Positions 10,081 through 21,522 of a DNA stretch of 64,000 nt are shown here, in pieces. The stretch spans positions 18,960,041-19,024,040 of the forward strand of contig CM055093.1 of the NCBI GenBank assembly GCA_029204225.1, in the 5' to 3' direction. Position 1 is the stretch's first letter. Each line of letters begins with the position of its first letter. Below the pieces are notes generated by a model. That model was not told the origin of the DNA. It did no database searches and saw only the letters and a program-made list of their open reading frames with translations. Both the position numbers and the translations under genes were made by a program. This DNA comes from Diphasiastrum complanatum (taxonomy: Eukaryota; Streptophyta; Lycopodiopsida; Lycopodiales; Lycopodiaceae).

Positions 10081-10658
10081 CACATACAATGATCATATCA
10101 AGCCTTATCAGAAGCCAGATCTAGATGAGATCTAGTCAGATCAAGCATAATCCATCAAAATTTAGCAAGATCAGGCAAGATCCGGACAAATCAAGAGAGA
10201 TCCAAAAAGATCCAAGTGTTCATAGGGCAGTCAAATCACCTTTCAAACCTTCACAAACTTCACTAAGGTCTTAGAATATTGTGACGAAGGTCTCTACAAA
10301 ATCGTGGTTGGAACTGAGCTGGGAAAAGTGCACATCTCCTAATACGCACTCTAATTTCCGTTATATAAGGAGAAAATGTGAGTCATTTGGCACTTTATTC
10401 AGCAAAGCTCTACCAAAAAGTACACCAAATTTTCAACGTTATCAGATTGCGATGAAAATTTTCACGAGCCTTCATTAGCTCTCCCAGCCACCTGTTACAC
10501 ACTCAGTGCCACAATTTTCATCTGTGTTCTCACAATTTTTGTCTTTTCTTAGTTTTTTAAGCCTTTGCCCCATTTTTGACGTCTTTTTCTCTTTCTTGAA
10601 CACCTTTTCACCTTTTTCCATTCCCATCAATAACAAAATTTACCATCCATCTAATATC
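10081..10658 (+). other. Pol-ORF3 spacer with GATCT-rich strip
   Basis: Noncoding spacer. 10085-10215 is full of AGATC/GATCT/GATCA words at short intervals. 10281-10480 matches 35340-35480 (minus) closely, including the block encoding KCTSPN.HSNFRYIR-like residues and a TATATAAGG motif at about 10374. The TATA-like motif in both copies suggests a promoter or a conserved splice/leader region for ORF3. Confidence 0.5.
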
Positions 10659-12475
10659 ATGACTTCTTCTTCTACTGACGATACTAGCACAAAGCAGGTT
10701 ATCCAATGCGAGATACCTACTGCCACCCGGATCTAAGCCCTGTCATCTGATTCCTTGGTAACCACTTGGCTTCAGACTGCTGGCCCCCTTCTCGAAGCAA
10801 TGGGCTTTTTCCTGGCGCTCTTCTCTTCTGAAATTAACATGGATCTAGCTCTCCATGCTTATGCCATGTGGGACACATCAAAGTCGCATTTCCACATCCT
10901 GTACCAGGGTACCACATGTACAAGGTACGCATTAACGCTAATTCTATGGTCACCGTCAACATTGTGTCACCGGTGATCGCCAACCCATCTTCCATCGCCA
11001 AGCTAAAAACCTCATCAAACTCTACGTAACAGCCACTACTCCTAAACTCCCAGTCAAAACTAACAATGGTTATTTGATAGAGGCTATCAATGACCCCACA
11101 ATCCAAGCTGTCGCTTACCTGTTGAACAGCTTCTTGGTTGTGTGGACTTTTCGCAAGGACCACATTCAGTCCACGGTCTTGAGACAAATCATGGAATCCT
11201 TCATCAAATTCTCAAGCTCATCGGTTGTGCCATATGACTGGCATACCTTCCTTATGCATGAACTATCCATCACCATTAAGCCTAACACACGCGAGCGCAT
11301 TGCCACCGGCCCACTACTTTGTAACTTTGCCTGTGCACTCCTTGTACTGAAGGTTCAAGGGTTTAACCATTCCACCATCCTATCTGCCACCGTTCCACAT
11401 ACTAGCCTTGTTCCACATTTTGCTACATCCACCTCCCAGCATCCAGCAGTTACTGACACAATGGCCAACAAACGCAAATGCATGTGTGGCGTTGCCTCCT
11501 CCTCATCTACTCCTCCTGCCACCCAACAATGCACATCCCCCACGTGACCTGAATTCACATTTTCTACTTCTGCTTCTATTCCGCCACTTTCTGTCATCAC
11601 CACTTCTGCTTTTATCGCTCCAATCCCTCCACATTCATTCGTTGTTCTCACTTCCTCCACATCTTCCATCACCATCGCTTCTTCCATCCCTCCTCCCATT
11701 TCCATCCCATTCGCACAAATAAATCTAGAGACTCGCAAATCTCACCTCACACCCTCCACTGGATGAGCCTCTTTGATAATTATTCTCTGACACATGCCTC
11801 TATTCTCGACACCACCCTCTAGTTTCCTTCCATCCCCCTTGTTCACTCATTTGAGTAACCCATCCTCACGCCTCTCGCCACCACCGCCACTCCTCTCAAA
11901 CCTCCTCCCACTTCATTCCAACAAGGTGCCAAGCATTTGTTCAAACAACATATGTCAAATCACCTCTCCGCGCTGATCCTACATAGCCAGAGGATATGGC
12001 CGAGTTCGAAAAGCTCGTTGAAGATGATGCAGTTGCAGATGTGCAGATATATCCACCACCGCAGCAGCCAGCACACAAACCAAACTCCATACCGGCGGTC
12101 CCTACAAATTTGTACTTGACGCACCAAATTTTGGACACTCTTGTCTAGGAGGCGGTTGCGACCAAGGCAATAATGGATGTTCGAATAGACAAACTGGCAA
12201 CACACTATACAAAGCTGTGAGCAGATTTCACTAAATTTTAGCAAGACCTGTAGTTAGCTAGTCAAGATGAGCAGGCGCAAAAGGATGAGGTTCTTAAATT
12301 GAAGAAGCATGAGGATAGCCTCCAGAGCTTCATCACGGGCAGGTAGTCACGAACGCCTCAACAAAGGTCCAAGAGTTCCAGCAAGAAGCAGTGTAGAGGC
12401 TAGCCCACCTCTAGGCACAATTGCAGATCTACAAATAGAAAACACGTGCCTGGGAGCGGAGTTGCAAATAATGCC
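10659..12475 (+). pseudogene. ORF3 of Athila/Tat-like element, copy A (3' truncated)
   Basis: Third ORF downstream of integrase, homologous to the minus-strand copy at 32067-35133 and to 21523-21772. The start MTSSSTDD was chosen because it aligns with MACSSSSD in copy B. Order: N-terminal globular part (WLQTAGPLLEAMGF; LLNSFLVVWTFRKD; VPYDWHTFLMHELSI; GPLLCNFACALL), a Ser/Thr/Pro-rich stretch (about 11560-11930), then a Gln/Lys/Glu coiled-coil-like segment (12240-12345). Several stops and frameshifts are present. It is cut at about 12475 by gypsy F. The position matches the env-like ORF of Athila elements, but I see no clear signal peptide or membrane segment, so function is unknown. Confidence 0.65.
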
Positions 12476-13435
12476 TCCAAGTCTTAAGGGCATGGACTAT
12501 AGAAAAGAGTTCCTTTTCATAGGCACTGTACCTAGTCTGAACTGGCTTGAGTTTTTTACTCTCGAACACAACTGGTCGTCCACCCTGAGTTAGTACAACA
12601 CCAACTACAAAGTCGCTAGCATTTGTTTTGACCACAAATGGCTGATTGAGGTCGACTACCTTTAAAATTGGTGCTGTAGCTAAGGCTGTTTTGAGAGCAT
12701 CAAAGTTCTCCTGCTGTGCGGACTCCCAAATGAACTCCTTTCCCTTCCCCTCAAGAAGATTTGTCATGGGAATTGCTATCTGAGCGTATTCCTTGACAAA
12801 TTGTCTGTAATATCTCGCCAAACCAAGAAAAATCTGAAGTTCCAAAATATTTTGAGGTCTCAGCCAACTGAGTATGGCTTTAACCTTATTCGGGTCCATC
12901 TTAATCCCATCTGCCGAGATAATGTGACCAAAATAAGCTACTTTTTCAACGAAGAATTCACACTTGGATTCTTTAGCATAAAGCTTATGCTTTCTAAGGT
13001 AGTCGAAGCACCTTTCTGAGGTGTTTTAGATGCTCCTTTCTCGTTTTGTTGTAGACGAGGATGTCAACTAAAAATACGACTACAAACTTACCCAAGTATG
13101 GTATGAGGACACTGTTTATCAAGGTCATAAAGGTAGTTGGAGCATTTGTGAGCCAAAATGGCATCACTTTAAACCCATAATGACCATGACGAGTCCTAAA
13201 AGCTGTTTTCGGGACATCTTCCGATTTTATACGAACTTGATGATATTCTGATCTGAGATCTATTTTACTGAAAAACTTAGCCCCGTTGAGTTGATTAAAC
13301 AACTCGTCTGCTCGAGGCATAGTGGTAACCAATTCGTTGAGTTCTTTGGAAAATTGTGTGAAAAAGGTACAAAAAGGACCAAGAGTGGATCCTAATTTGA
13401 TCCTCAAGAGGGATTGGTTGCCAGATTACTTGATC
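12429..13435 (-). pseudogene. Gypsy F reverse transcriptase and RNase H fragment
   Basis: Minus-strand fragment of a chromovirus-like gypsy Pol: FFSKIDLRS.YHQVRIK, VPKTAFRTRHGHYGFKVMPF, then the active-site region (about 13060-13085), which reads FLVD instead of FxDD, so the first catalytic Asp is lost. Next come VAYFGHIIS, the thumb, and RNase H with TNASDFVVGVVL and YSAYEKELFSIVHALKTWRHYL. It is distinct from the Tat/Athila RTs at 7137-8465 and 28801. Both ends are truncated: ORF3 copy A on the left and copia H LTR on the right. Confidence 0.87.
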
Positions 13436-14189
13436 TATCAATCTACTTTAGATTAAGATCAATCTAGATCAATTCTAGACGCAAAATCCTAACAAGAACA
13501 ATCATTAATTGAAGGTAAGTGTACTTTCTGGTTTCACACGTGTGAAACACTGTTTGAGTATGAACTCCAGCCCAAAAATCAAGTACACATTGATAGAACC
13601 TCAAAACAATCAAAACAAATGTAGACAAATGGAGAAAATCACTCAAAATTGCTTCCAAAACCAAGATTGGTGTCTCACATTGATTATGGCCAAATGTGGC
13701 TCTATATATGCAATAAGTCGGAGCTCGTGGTACTGATCATCCCTATGATCCCACATGTGTGAAGGTGCTTTGTCATATGATGATTCATCATGCAAAATTG
13801 ACACTTGGACAAAACCTTCTATTTTGAGCACTTTTGGTCCATTTTCCTTCTATATGGAGATCTACTTGGAAATCTTCTAGAAGTCAAGATTCGCCTACTT
13901 CAGCTTATTCCACACATGTGAGCTGTCCTCTACGCATGGGATATGACACCTGACCAAAGGATGTGGCTCATGCAATCAATAGATTGATGTCATGTGTCAT
14001 ATGTCTAGAAAACTAGTTTTTGGCCTTTTTAGCCACTAGAACTTGAATTGAATCATATGTACAGCCTATATGATTATGGTACATGACAAGTACACTATTT
14101 TAACACGTGGAAACAGGCTCCACACACGTGTAATCATCCTATATACATGATTTTTGGCCTCTACCAAGCTTATTTTTGCATTTTTCACA
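13436..14189 (-). mobile_element. Copia H 3' LTR
   Basis: On the minus strand it starts TGTGAAAAATGC (right end at 14189) after a clear polypurine tract. It carries CACGTG-type motifs at 13543-13552 and a paired module at 14103-14132. The left end near 13436 is approximate, placed where gypsy F stops. It belongs to the family of the LTRs at 55155-55991 and 58301-59121. Confidence 0.65.
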
Positions 14190-14203
14190 CTCCTCCTCAA
14201 AAA
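14190..14203 (-). other. Polypurine tract of copia H
   Basis: The minus strand reads TTTTTGAGGAGGAG directly before TGTGAAAA. Elements G, L and N have near-identical tracts before their LTRs. Confidence 0.75.
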
Positions 14204-14315
14204 TCTAGCTTGATGGAAAACATGATGATCTTAAACTTGACTCCATGGGCTGAATTAGTCTTTGCTGGTTCAAAAGGTGTGAAGATCAGCCAATGAGCTT
14301 GATGTTGATCTGAAA

Positions 14316-15209
14316 TCACCATATCCGTGATAGTGCTTCTTTGATGTTGACATCTTTGATGAGCTTGAGAGCTTTGCACCATCCTAGCACCTCCAAAATT
14401 GATCCCTTCCAGATTTCATGTAGATGCTTGACCTTGAGGCTTGCTCCTTCTTCATGTGCATGCTCTTCCATGAGAAAATAAAGATTTCTTTTTGATTTAT
14501 TAGGATCACAAAAATCTAACATCATGATACCATGATCTAGAGAATTAGACTCATCCAAATTGGCAAGACTATGCATGCTATAATAACAAAGTGTTTGCAT
14601 CATATCTTCATATTTGTTTACCATGCTAATCTCAGATCCAATGAGGCTAAATACTTCATTATGGAGATAAGTGTCTTTAGAAGATGATTCACTTACTCTC
14701 ATAAAGAGTTTACAATTTGCCTCAATACAAATTTTCAAACTATGAGTGAACAAATCACTTTTGCTCTTACATAACTCAAGAGCATACATTTGATGAAATA
14801 ACCATTTGCTTTCTAATTGATTTAAAATCAATTTCAACCTTTTAAGAACATCATCTATATTCTCAAGAGAGACTTCATACTCATCTAGTACAGCTTTACT
14901 CCAATTTTGAGATGCAATGATCTCACTAAAGCAAATTGATTTATCAAATGACATAAGAGAAGTAAGTATAAGATGTATACCACATGAGATATGCTCCTCT
15001 TTCCCTTGAAATGTGAGCCACATGGGTTCAACCATGTTTCTTGAGTTTCTTTTTGGAATCACAACTTGAGAAGGTCTCTCCTCCTCAATCCTTGGCACAC
15101 TTGAACCTTGAGATGACTCCTTAAGATCCTCTTCAAGATGCCAAAACTCAAATAAAAGGACCAGTACTTTTAACCTAAACAATCTGAGTTCGGTTGTTTC
15201 TGGGGACAA
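14316..15209 (-). CDS. Unknown ORF in the RT position of copia H
   Basis: A 297-codon open frame ending about 125 bp before the polypurine tract, on the same strand as the LTR. It has no RT or RNase H motif. It is clearly homologous to the ORF at 56108-57121 in element G: shared blocks include PRxEEE, K-W-x-x-HQxYAL-x-x-x-KSK, a SLK segment, VSESS/LSEAS-KDTY and a C-terminal end SRIW/LSWIW. Two long open frames at the same place in two separate elements of a decayed family suggest that the frame was under coding constraint until recently. Function unknown. It could be a captured host gene or a very divergent element protein. Confidence 0.6.
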   Translation of the reverse strand: MSPETTELRLFRLKVLVLLFEFWHLEEDLKESSQGSSVPRIEEERPSQVVIPKRNSRNMVEPMWLTFQGKEEHISCGIHLILTSLMSFDKSICFSEIIASQNWSKAVLDEYEVSLENIDDVLKRLKLILNQLESKWLFHQMYALELCKSKSDLFTHSLKICIEANCKLFMRVSESSSKDTYLHNEVFSLIGSEISMVNKYEDMMQTLCYYSMHSLANLDESNSLDHGIMMLDFCDPNKSKRNLYFLMEEHAHEEGASLKVKHLHEIWKGSILEVLGWCKALKLIKDVNIKEALSRIW

Positions 15210-15689
15210 AATATGAGAAAAAGAAAAAAATTTATTGGATACAAAGGAAAGGAAGGATAGGGGAGTGGTATGAAAGAAGACTTGTCATTTAAAAGACTGA
15301 ACTTTTATAGGGATTGACTGCTTTGTAGGACGACGGAGTTTTGGATAGGAGAGAAATCACTAGAAATACGGTGGATCGACTTCAGCTCTAGATCTTTTTA
15401 CATTTATGTTGTTGTAATATGATGTTTGAGACCATTCATGTGAAGCATTTTTACGCTCATATGTTATTACAAATTTTTGGCTTTATACACGAGTCCTTTT
15501 ATGATATTGTGTTTGCTTGGTCATATATGCCTAACATCAAAATTGAATGGTATTTTTCGTTTGATGTCTTTTGCGATTTCAAAATAAAAAAATCTACCTT
15601 TATGCTCATGTGCTGCTTTGAAACATTTCAAAAAAAATTATTTTTGAAAAATTTGATCATATCCTAACAACGGATTGCAATATAATTAG
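15210..15689. other. Gene-free stretch
   Basis: AT-rich sequence between copia H and the reverse transcriptase relic. I see no convincing coding, repeat or regulatory signal, although the right-hand part may belong to the 5' end of that relic. Confidence 0.4.
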
Positions 15690-16720
15690 AAGTAAGTAAG
15701 TACCTAAAACAATCTATAGAAAAAGGTCTAAATCATATTACTTTACAACATACAAATATCTATAGTGTTGTTGATGAATTACATGATGGTTGGATCAAAC
15801 TTATGAGACTTATACCTATTTCAAACAAACTTCCCTATTTTATGTGCACTTTTAAAGCTCATTAAAACTCTTTTAGATGGATCACAAATGCACACAAATG
15901 CTATTTCTCCGGATTTGCTAAATTCTTGACAAGGGCCCCCTTGGTATGTTGCATCCTTTCATTATGGAAGGAGCAGGCCTTAAGGCAAAATCATACAAGA
16001 GCTACCTAAATTGGGATGCAACTTTACTCTAGTGATTCTTCAGTTGACTTCTATCTTAATATACCCAAGGATATATATAGTGTAAAAGCCACAGATATCT
16101 CCAAATGTTACGAAAATATACCCTGGATGGACCTGATGGTCTAAAATTGGTTATGAAAAAACTGACCAATCTAGCCTTCAAGTTTACTAAGGGCAAAATG
16201 CTTGGTTACAAGTGGATGTCAAGAGTCAGAGATTTCAAATGTTCTTAGAATAAGAAAACTTAAAAAAAATGGAATACTATTGACATGGAGACGACATGTC
16301 CATGGAATTCCATGTTGATAGATAATTGCATAGTCAGGCTTGGTAATCACACTTGGAGACAAATCTGAGGGATACCCATGGGCTTTTCGTGCTCACCATT
16401 ATGGTGTAATTGGTACCTCTCATATTTTTCGGTTTATTAAAAGTTTAGTAAGACTGAGGCAAGTAAAATTTATGAATGACTTCAAGTTTTCATTCAGATA
16501 TATCGATGATATTTGCTTTATCAACGACCCCTATATCCGGAACTTCCTAGATAAAACGCAACCGAGGACGTCGGATAACCCTTTCTGGATCTATCCTCTT
16601 GAGTAGCTTGTTATTTATGAAGGCGACACTGACAATAATATGATAAACTTCTTGAATATTACCATTTCCTTCGACCCATCAAATGGTTTCATACAACTTT
16701 GCTTCTCCAAAACTAGCTCT
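15690..16720 (+). pseudogene. Penelope/GIPMG-type reverse transcriptase relic
   Basis: Plus-strand relic of a reverse transcriptase that is neither copia nor gypsy. In frame 2 it has an early block (KLPYFMCTFKAHKNSFRWI-like), then the A box VKATDISKCYENIPW (Asp codon at 16094). In another frame the B box GIPMGFSCSPLWCN starts at 16369, preceded by a stop. Frame 2 resumes with the C box RYIDDICFIN (YIDD at 16499-16510) and a following IYPLE..N.INFLN region. The A, B and C boxes (D-S-x-x-Y-x-x-IP; GIPMG..C.PL; RYIDD.. IN.P) match the group of RTs related to Penelope-like elements and stand-alone GIPMG proteins, by memory of those families. The active-site Asp pair is present. At least two frameshifts and several stops make it a pseudogene. 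Confidence 0.68.
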
Positions 16721-17306
16721 ACTTCACATCAAATGATGGAGAATGGGCAAAGTTAGGATCAACCACTCTTAGCACGTGTGAAATACACTAAGAAACCAAA
16801 TTTGACCCAATGCAATGATATTGCATGAAACAAAATGGCTAAGATCTCAAAATAGTGCCTAGATCACATATAGATGAGATTGGTAAGCATACAACTTTGA
16901 TTTGGGATCAAACAAGCAATCTCTTGACCAAACCAAATGTGTCCACATAGGCCTCAATGCCCTACCTAACCCTCTTCAAAAGCTTATAGCTTTTTATTGG
17001 CTCAACCAAATGGAATGAAACTGATTGCATCAGAAACTAGACAAAAATAGCTTCAAAACGAGCTATCTAGCAAGACTTTTGGATCAAACATGAAAGAGAA
17101 CTCTCAAACTAAAATCAGATGTTTCTCACATGTGTCTGAGCACCTGATTCTGTATAGTACCAGGTCATACCCAATCAATGCCCTATTGATCTCTTTTGAT
17201 CCAAAATTGAACAAGATAGCTAGGAAAATGGATCTTGACAAGTTTTAGCTCAATATTGGTAGAAAATTTTCACTAATGGATGAAAATGCATGGTAATCTT
17301 AGGTAG
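16705..17306 (-). repeat. Copia I leader, direct repeat of 19000-19607
   Basis: About 600 bp nearly identical to 19000-19607 and more loosely to 57640-58288. In all three the block ends at a tRNA-Met primer site followed by an LTR, so it is the untranslated leader of this copia family. It contains an AGCACGTGTGAAA motif (16770 here, 19071 in the second copy). Confidence 0.75.
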
Positions 17307-17318
17307 GCTCTGATACCA
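17307..17318 (-). other. Primer-binding site of copia I
   Basis: The minus strand reads TGGTATCAGAGC next to an LTR that starts at 17319. Confidence 0.8.
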
Positions 17319-17960
17319 TGTTGATTTCACACTTGTGGAGTGTCCACCACATGTGATGATGATCTTCTAAGGTGTGTGGATGCACAATGATCAAGACTAG
17401 ATTGAGATTCAAGATCAATCTTGAACTTAATGGCAAGACCACCCTACTACATGCATTAACTCACTTCCAAAGTACATACACGCTATTCCAAAGTAAAACT
17501 AAGTAAAATTAAGCTCCTCTCCTCGGGTAGAGAGAGAATACTAGAAAAGCACTTAGACTCAAAATCCACAAGATCTCCAAATTACATTTAATAAAAGTGA
17601 GAAGTACAATGATACTATAGATCCATGAGCTAACACAATGCTCAAACATGATTGGACCACACTTTTGCCACCTCTTAATCCTATTGGACCATTGATCCAT
17701 TCATCTCTTGATTCTGTCGGACCATTCATGGTTCCACGTCTAAATTCTATTGGACCATTCATGGTTCCACCTCTAAATCTTATTGGACTCTTGAACTTCA
17801 TCAAACAAAAGCATTACACTTGTCTATTATGCATTTAGCTCGAGTTTCTATTGTGGCTCAATAGTGGCATTACATGTGGAATTGGATAATTTGCCATCTA
17901 TGCCAAATTTGACCCTATCAACATCCTACACCAAGATGCTTGATACAAAAAAGTATAAGA
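17319..17960 (-). mobile_element. Copia I 5' LTR, truncated
   Basis: Starts TGTTGATTTCACAC at the primer-site end and carries the CTCCTCTCCTCGGGTAGAGAG strip (about 17513-17535) found in the related LTRs at 19830, 55370 and 58510, plus repeated GATTGGACC/TTGGACCATTC words. Similarity to the complete LTR at 58301-59121 stops near 17960, so the U3 start is missing. Confidence 0.65.
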
Positions 17961-18869
17961 CACCTATAACTGACATAGATAACCTTTTTGCCTTTCTCAC
18001 ATCTTGCACTCCAAAAAAGTTTTTTTAAATTTAAAAACTCCCCAATAAACTTTACCTCCAATTTCAACAGTCAAGATATTCCCTATTGCATCCTATACGA
18101 ACGAGATTGCTATATAAGAGTGGAATATGTCCACACTCCCACCACTCCTCCTCCTTCTCTTCTTCCTCTCTTTTCATGCTCTCCGTATGCTGCGCCCATC
18201 TACGGTATGATTTTCAGCATAATCATACACTACGGTAACTGATCCTTTACTATACATTTGCATGCACTTTGCTGTTTTGATAGCATACATAAAGATAGCT
18301 TGATTGATAGTAAATTCCATCACAAAGTATGGTTGAGGGAGGGCGTTGGATCGCGATCCACAAACTCTCTTTTTGGCTTTGATTATGTTCCTCTTGAAAA
18401 GTAAGGAAAGCATCCTTTTTTTTCAGATGATTGATGGCTGTCAAACATGACCTACAGCACTTAATAAATGCACAAATGCTTGCACTTATGGCATTTGAAT
18501 TATGAATGAAGGAATGAAAAAGAATTTGAGTTGTGTGAATGTGTTGGGAACGCTAGTAGAGTGCTCCTCTTTCTTTCTGTTTTTGCCCAGAGACAAGTAT
18601 AAACACTCATTTGAATGCTTGGATTGTAGCATAAGCCTTTTGCCGGATAGCAATGTGGGTGTTTCCAGGATGCTAGATCATAAGCATACTTTATTCAACA
18701 AATATTATGATCAATATTTGGACAGCAATGGAGCTACTTTTTAATCTATCAGTGGCAAAATGATGGTCCATTGCTGGTGGACAACAACTACTTCCATATT
18801 GAATAATTGGAAGTAGACAATCTCTCACTTGGTTGCAACAAGTATGAACTCATTGAAGTCATGTAAAGT
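17961..18869 (+). other. Unassigned region with promoter-like motif
   Basis: A TATATAAGAG motif (18112-18121) is followed by a CT-rich strip (18135-18180), a layout seen at plant promoters. An 80-codon plus-strand frame at 18502-18744 has no family I recognise. It may be a fragment of a host gene or another repeat. I see no transposon domain. Confidence 0.3.
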
Positions 18870-19607
18870 GGAGATAAATAAAAGTGATGAACAAAAATTG
18901 TTGCTTCTCTCTCACTATAGGATCCAATAATGGTGTGCTACCATCTCCAATGCAAGATCTTGCAACAAACTGTGAGATGATTCTCACTAGCTATCTCAAT
19001 CTCTCCAAAACTAGATCTACTTCACATCAAATGATGGAGTATGGGCAAAGTTAGGATCAAACACTCTTAGCACGTGTGAAATACACTAAGAAACCAAATT
19101 TGACTCAAATACAATAATATTGCATGAAACAAAATGGCTAAGATCTCAAAACAGTGCCTAGCTCACATATAGATGAGATTGGTAAGCATTCAACTGTGAT
19201 TTTGGATCAAACAAGCAATTTCTTGACCAAACCAAATGTGTCCACCCAGGTCTAGGTGCCCTTCCTAACCCTCTTCAAAAGCTTATAACTTTTGATTGGC
19301 CCAACCAAATGGAATGAAACTGATTGCATTAGAAACTAGACAAAAATAGCTTCAAAACAAGCTATCTAGCAAGATTTTTGGATCAAACATGAAAGAGAAC
19401 TCCCAAACTGAAATTGGATGTTCCTCACACGTGTCTGAGCACCTGATTCCATACAGTACCAGGTCAGACCCAATCAATGTCCTTTTGATCTCTTTTGATC
19501 CAAAATTGAACAAGATAGCTAGGAAAATGGGCCTTGACAATTTCTAGCTCAAGATTGATGAATAGTTTTCACTCAAATGGATCAAAATGAATGGTAACCT
19601 TAGGTAG
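18870..19607 (-). repeat. Copia J leader
   Basis: Second copy of the leader seen at 16705-17306, extended to about 18870. It shares GTTGCTTCTCTCTCACTATA with the region at 57550 just in front of the gag start of element G, which fixes its identity as leader sequence. Confidence 0.7.
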
Positions 19608-19894
19608 GCTATGATACCATATTGAATTTCACACATGTGGACTGTCCACAACATGTACTTGTGATCTCCTAAGGTGTGTAGATGCACCAAGATCAAGATT
19701 AGATTGAGATTCAAGATCTATCTTTGATTCTATGGCAAAAACACACTACTGCATGCATTCATTCACTTCCAACTCTCACTCACACGTGTGGGAAGTGTTC
19801 CAAAAGTATTCTAAGTAAAAACAAGCTGCTCTCCTCGAGTAGAGAGAGAGAAACCATCATGAGCTCTCGGGTAGAGAGAGAAAACTAGCAAAAT
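19608..19894 (-). mobile_element. Copia J primer site and truncated 5' LTR
   Basis: The primer site (19608-19619) reads TGGTATCATAGC on the minus strand, one base off the usual form. The LTR begins at 19620 and carries CACACGTGTGGG (about 19789) and two GGGTAGAGAGAG strips. It stops at about 19894, where the gag of copia K begins, so most of the LTR is lost. Confidence 0.62.
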
Positions 19895-20668
19895 TCACTC
19901 AATCCCACAAAAGAAACACTTCAACTTTGCTTTGTTCTTTTGCTTCCCTTTGGAGGTAGATGCTCCATCCTTTGCCTCGGCCTCCTTGCCTTGGATCTTC
20001 TTGAAAGGATGAGACTTCTTCTTGCCTTTAGATGTGAAGTTTGCTTTCTCATCACCATTATGTAGTGATAAGGACCCCATTCTTGTTTTGAGGTGTAGAA
20101 TCCTACTCTCCTCGGCCACAAGAACATTATGCAATTTTTCAATTGATGGAAGTTGGTCTTGAATAGCAAAAGATTGAACTAGATTAGAGAACTCATCTCC
20201 TAATACATTCAAGATTACTTGTACTAGTTCATTATCTTGGATCTTTTCTCCTATAGATCCCAATTCTTTGTTCAAGGATTTTATCCTTAGGACATACTCT
20301 TGTCCATTTTCTCCACTTTCTCTCATGCTTTGCAAGATCAATTTTCTTAGCATAAGCACTCTTGAAGTGTTATTGGATTCATAAATGTTCTTTAGTGAAT
20401 CCCAAGCCTCTTTTGATGTGGTACAATAAGCCACCTCCTTCAAGAGGTCATTGCTTACATTTAACTTCAAGCAATGTAGGGCTAATCTAACCCTCTTCTC
20501 GTATTTTAGTTGTTCTTGGGGAGCTTGAGGCTCTTTCTCAACTCCTAAGACAATATCAAAGAGATCATGAACCACTAGTAGTGATTCCATTCTTACTTTC
20601 CAAATGGAATAGTTTGTGGAAGTTAGTTTCTCACTAGATTCTAACATATATCCACCCATGGATGTCAT
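19895..20668 (-). pseudogene. Copia K Gag (5' part of element)
   Basis: A 257-codon minus-strand frame opening with MTSMGGYMLESSEKLTSTNY, the conserved start of this copia family (compare 41655 and 57520). It carries NYSIWKVRMESLL, the UBN2 helical core (SNDLLKEV..SKEAWDSLKNIYES; LRKLILQSMRE) and begins the zinc knuckle CFFCG, where the sequence is cut. The frame is intact up to the break, so decay here is by truncation and not by point mutation. Confidence 0.86.
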
Positions 20669-21522
20669 TTTGAATGAAAGCCTATGAGATACAAAAGTTC
20701 TCTTGATAAGGTGTGATCTAAGATAGATTTATAGCTTTCAAAAAGCTTCTAATCTTGGCCCAATCAATCCTAGTTCAACTTGGATGATGATATAACAGAT
20801 CAATTACAAATATCCTAGCAATTCACTCCTCAAAGAGATTGATTCTAGTTCAAATTGGTTTGTTATTTCACACACACTTAAGATCTGATCAAATCAGCCT
20901 TAAAGATCTGATCTAATGTTTTAAAATGAATTGCTTTAATGACTCAAATCACTATTTGATCCTTAGCTTTTTGCCAATGTCACATCAACTTGTTATTGAT
21001 TTGGTTAATGTCTTTATATCAACTACATCCATGAGTTGTGTATTGTCCAGCAGGTCTTCACAAGTGTGAAGAGTGCCTAGTCATCCAGATCCACCAATGG
21101 GAGCCATATGTGCTCATTTCCCAAAGTTGACTATTCTCTTTGGCTAGAAAACAAAAAGCTAGTCTTCCACATTTATAGGAATATTCCCTATAAAATAGGA
21201 TCTAATGGAATCTTCCTATCTTATCTTCTAGAAGCTTATCCACATGTGTGAATGGTATCTTGACATGTGTGAGTAATAACTCATTCACATGGAAGTCCAA
21301 TCTATTTACAAAAAGTTTGACCAATTTGACCCTTTTCAAGATTCTACTCAAAGGTCAATTTCACACTAGTGTAGATCAAGCTAAAACCAATCTAACTTAA
21401 TAAAAATGACTTATGTACATTCTTTCACACGTGGGAACAGACTCCACACGTGTGAGATCCTATCAAGCTCAAATAACTTGAGATCTACAAGATACAACAA
21501 GTTGGAAGTGATATTTTAACAC
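20669..21522 (-). mobile_element. Copia K leader and probable 5' LTR
   Basis: Sequence 5' of the K gag. The right-hand half carries CACAAGTGTGAAG, CACATGTGTGAAT, and a paired CACACGTGGGAACAG..CCACACGTGTGAG module at 21426-21457, like the LTRs of H and G. The LTR probably ends at 21522 with TTAACA. I could not find its primer site, so the LTR/leader border is not set. Confidence 0.5.

Noticed and set aside
11408-11976. Pro/Ser/Leu-rich plus-strand ORFs
   Set aside because: They are other-frame readings of the low-complexity linker of ORF3.
15419-15667. 82-codon plus-strand ORF
   Set aside because: AT-rich composition and no link in frame to the reverse transcriptase boxes; no family recognised.
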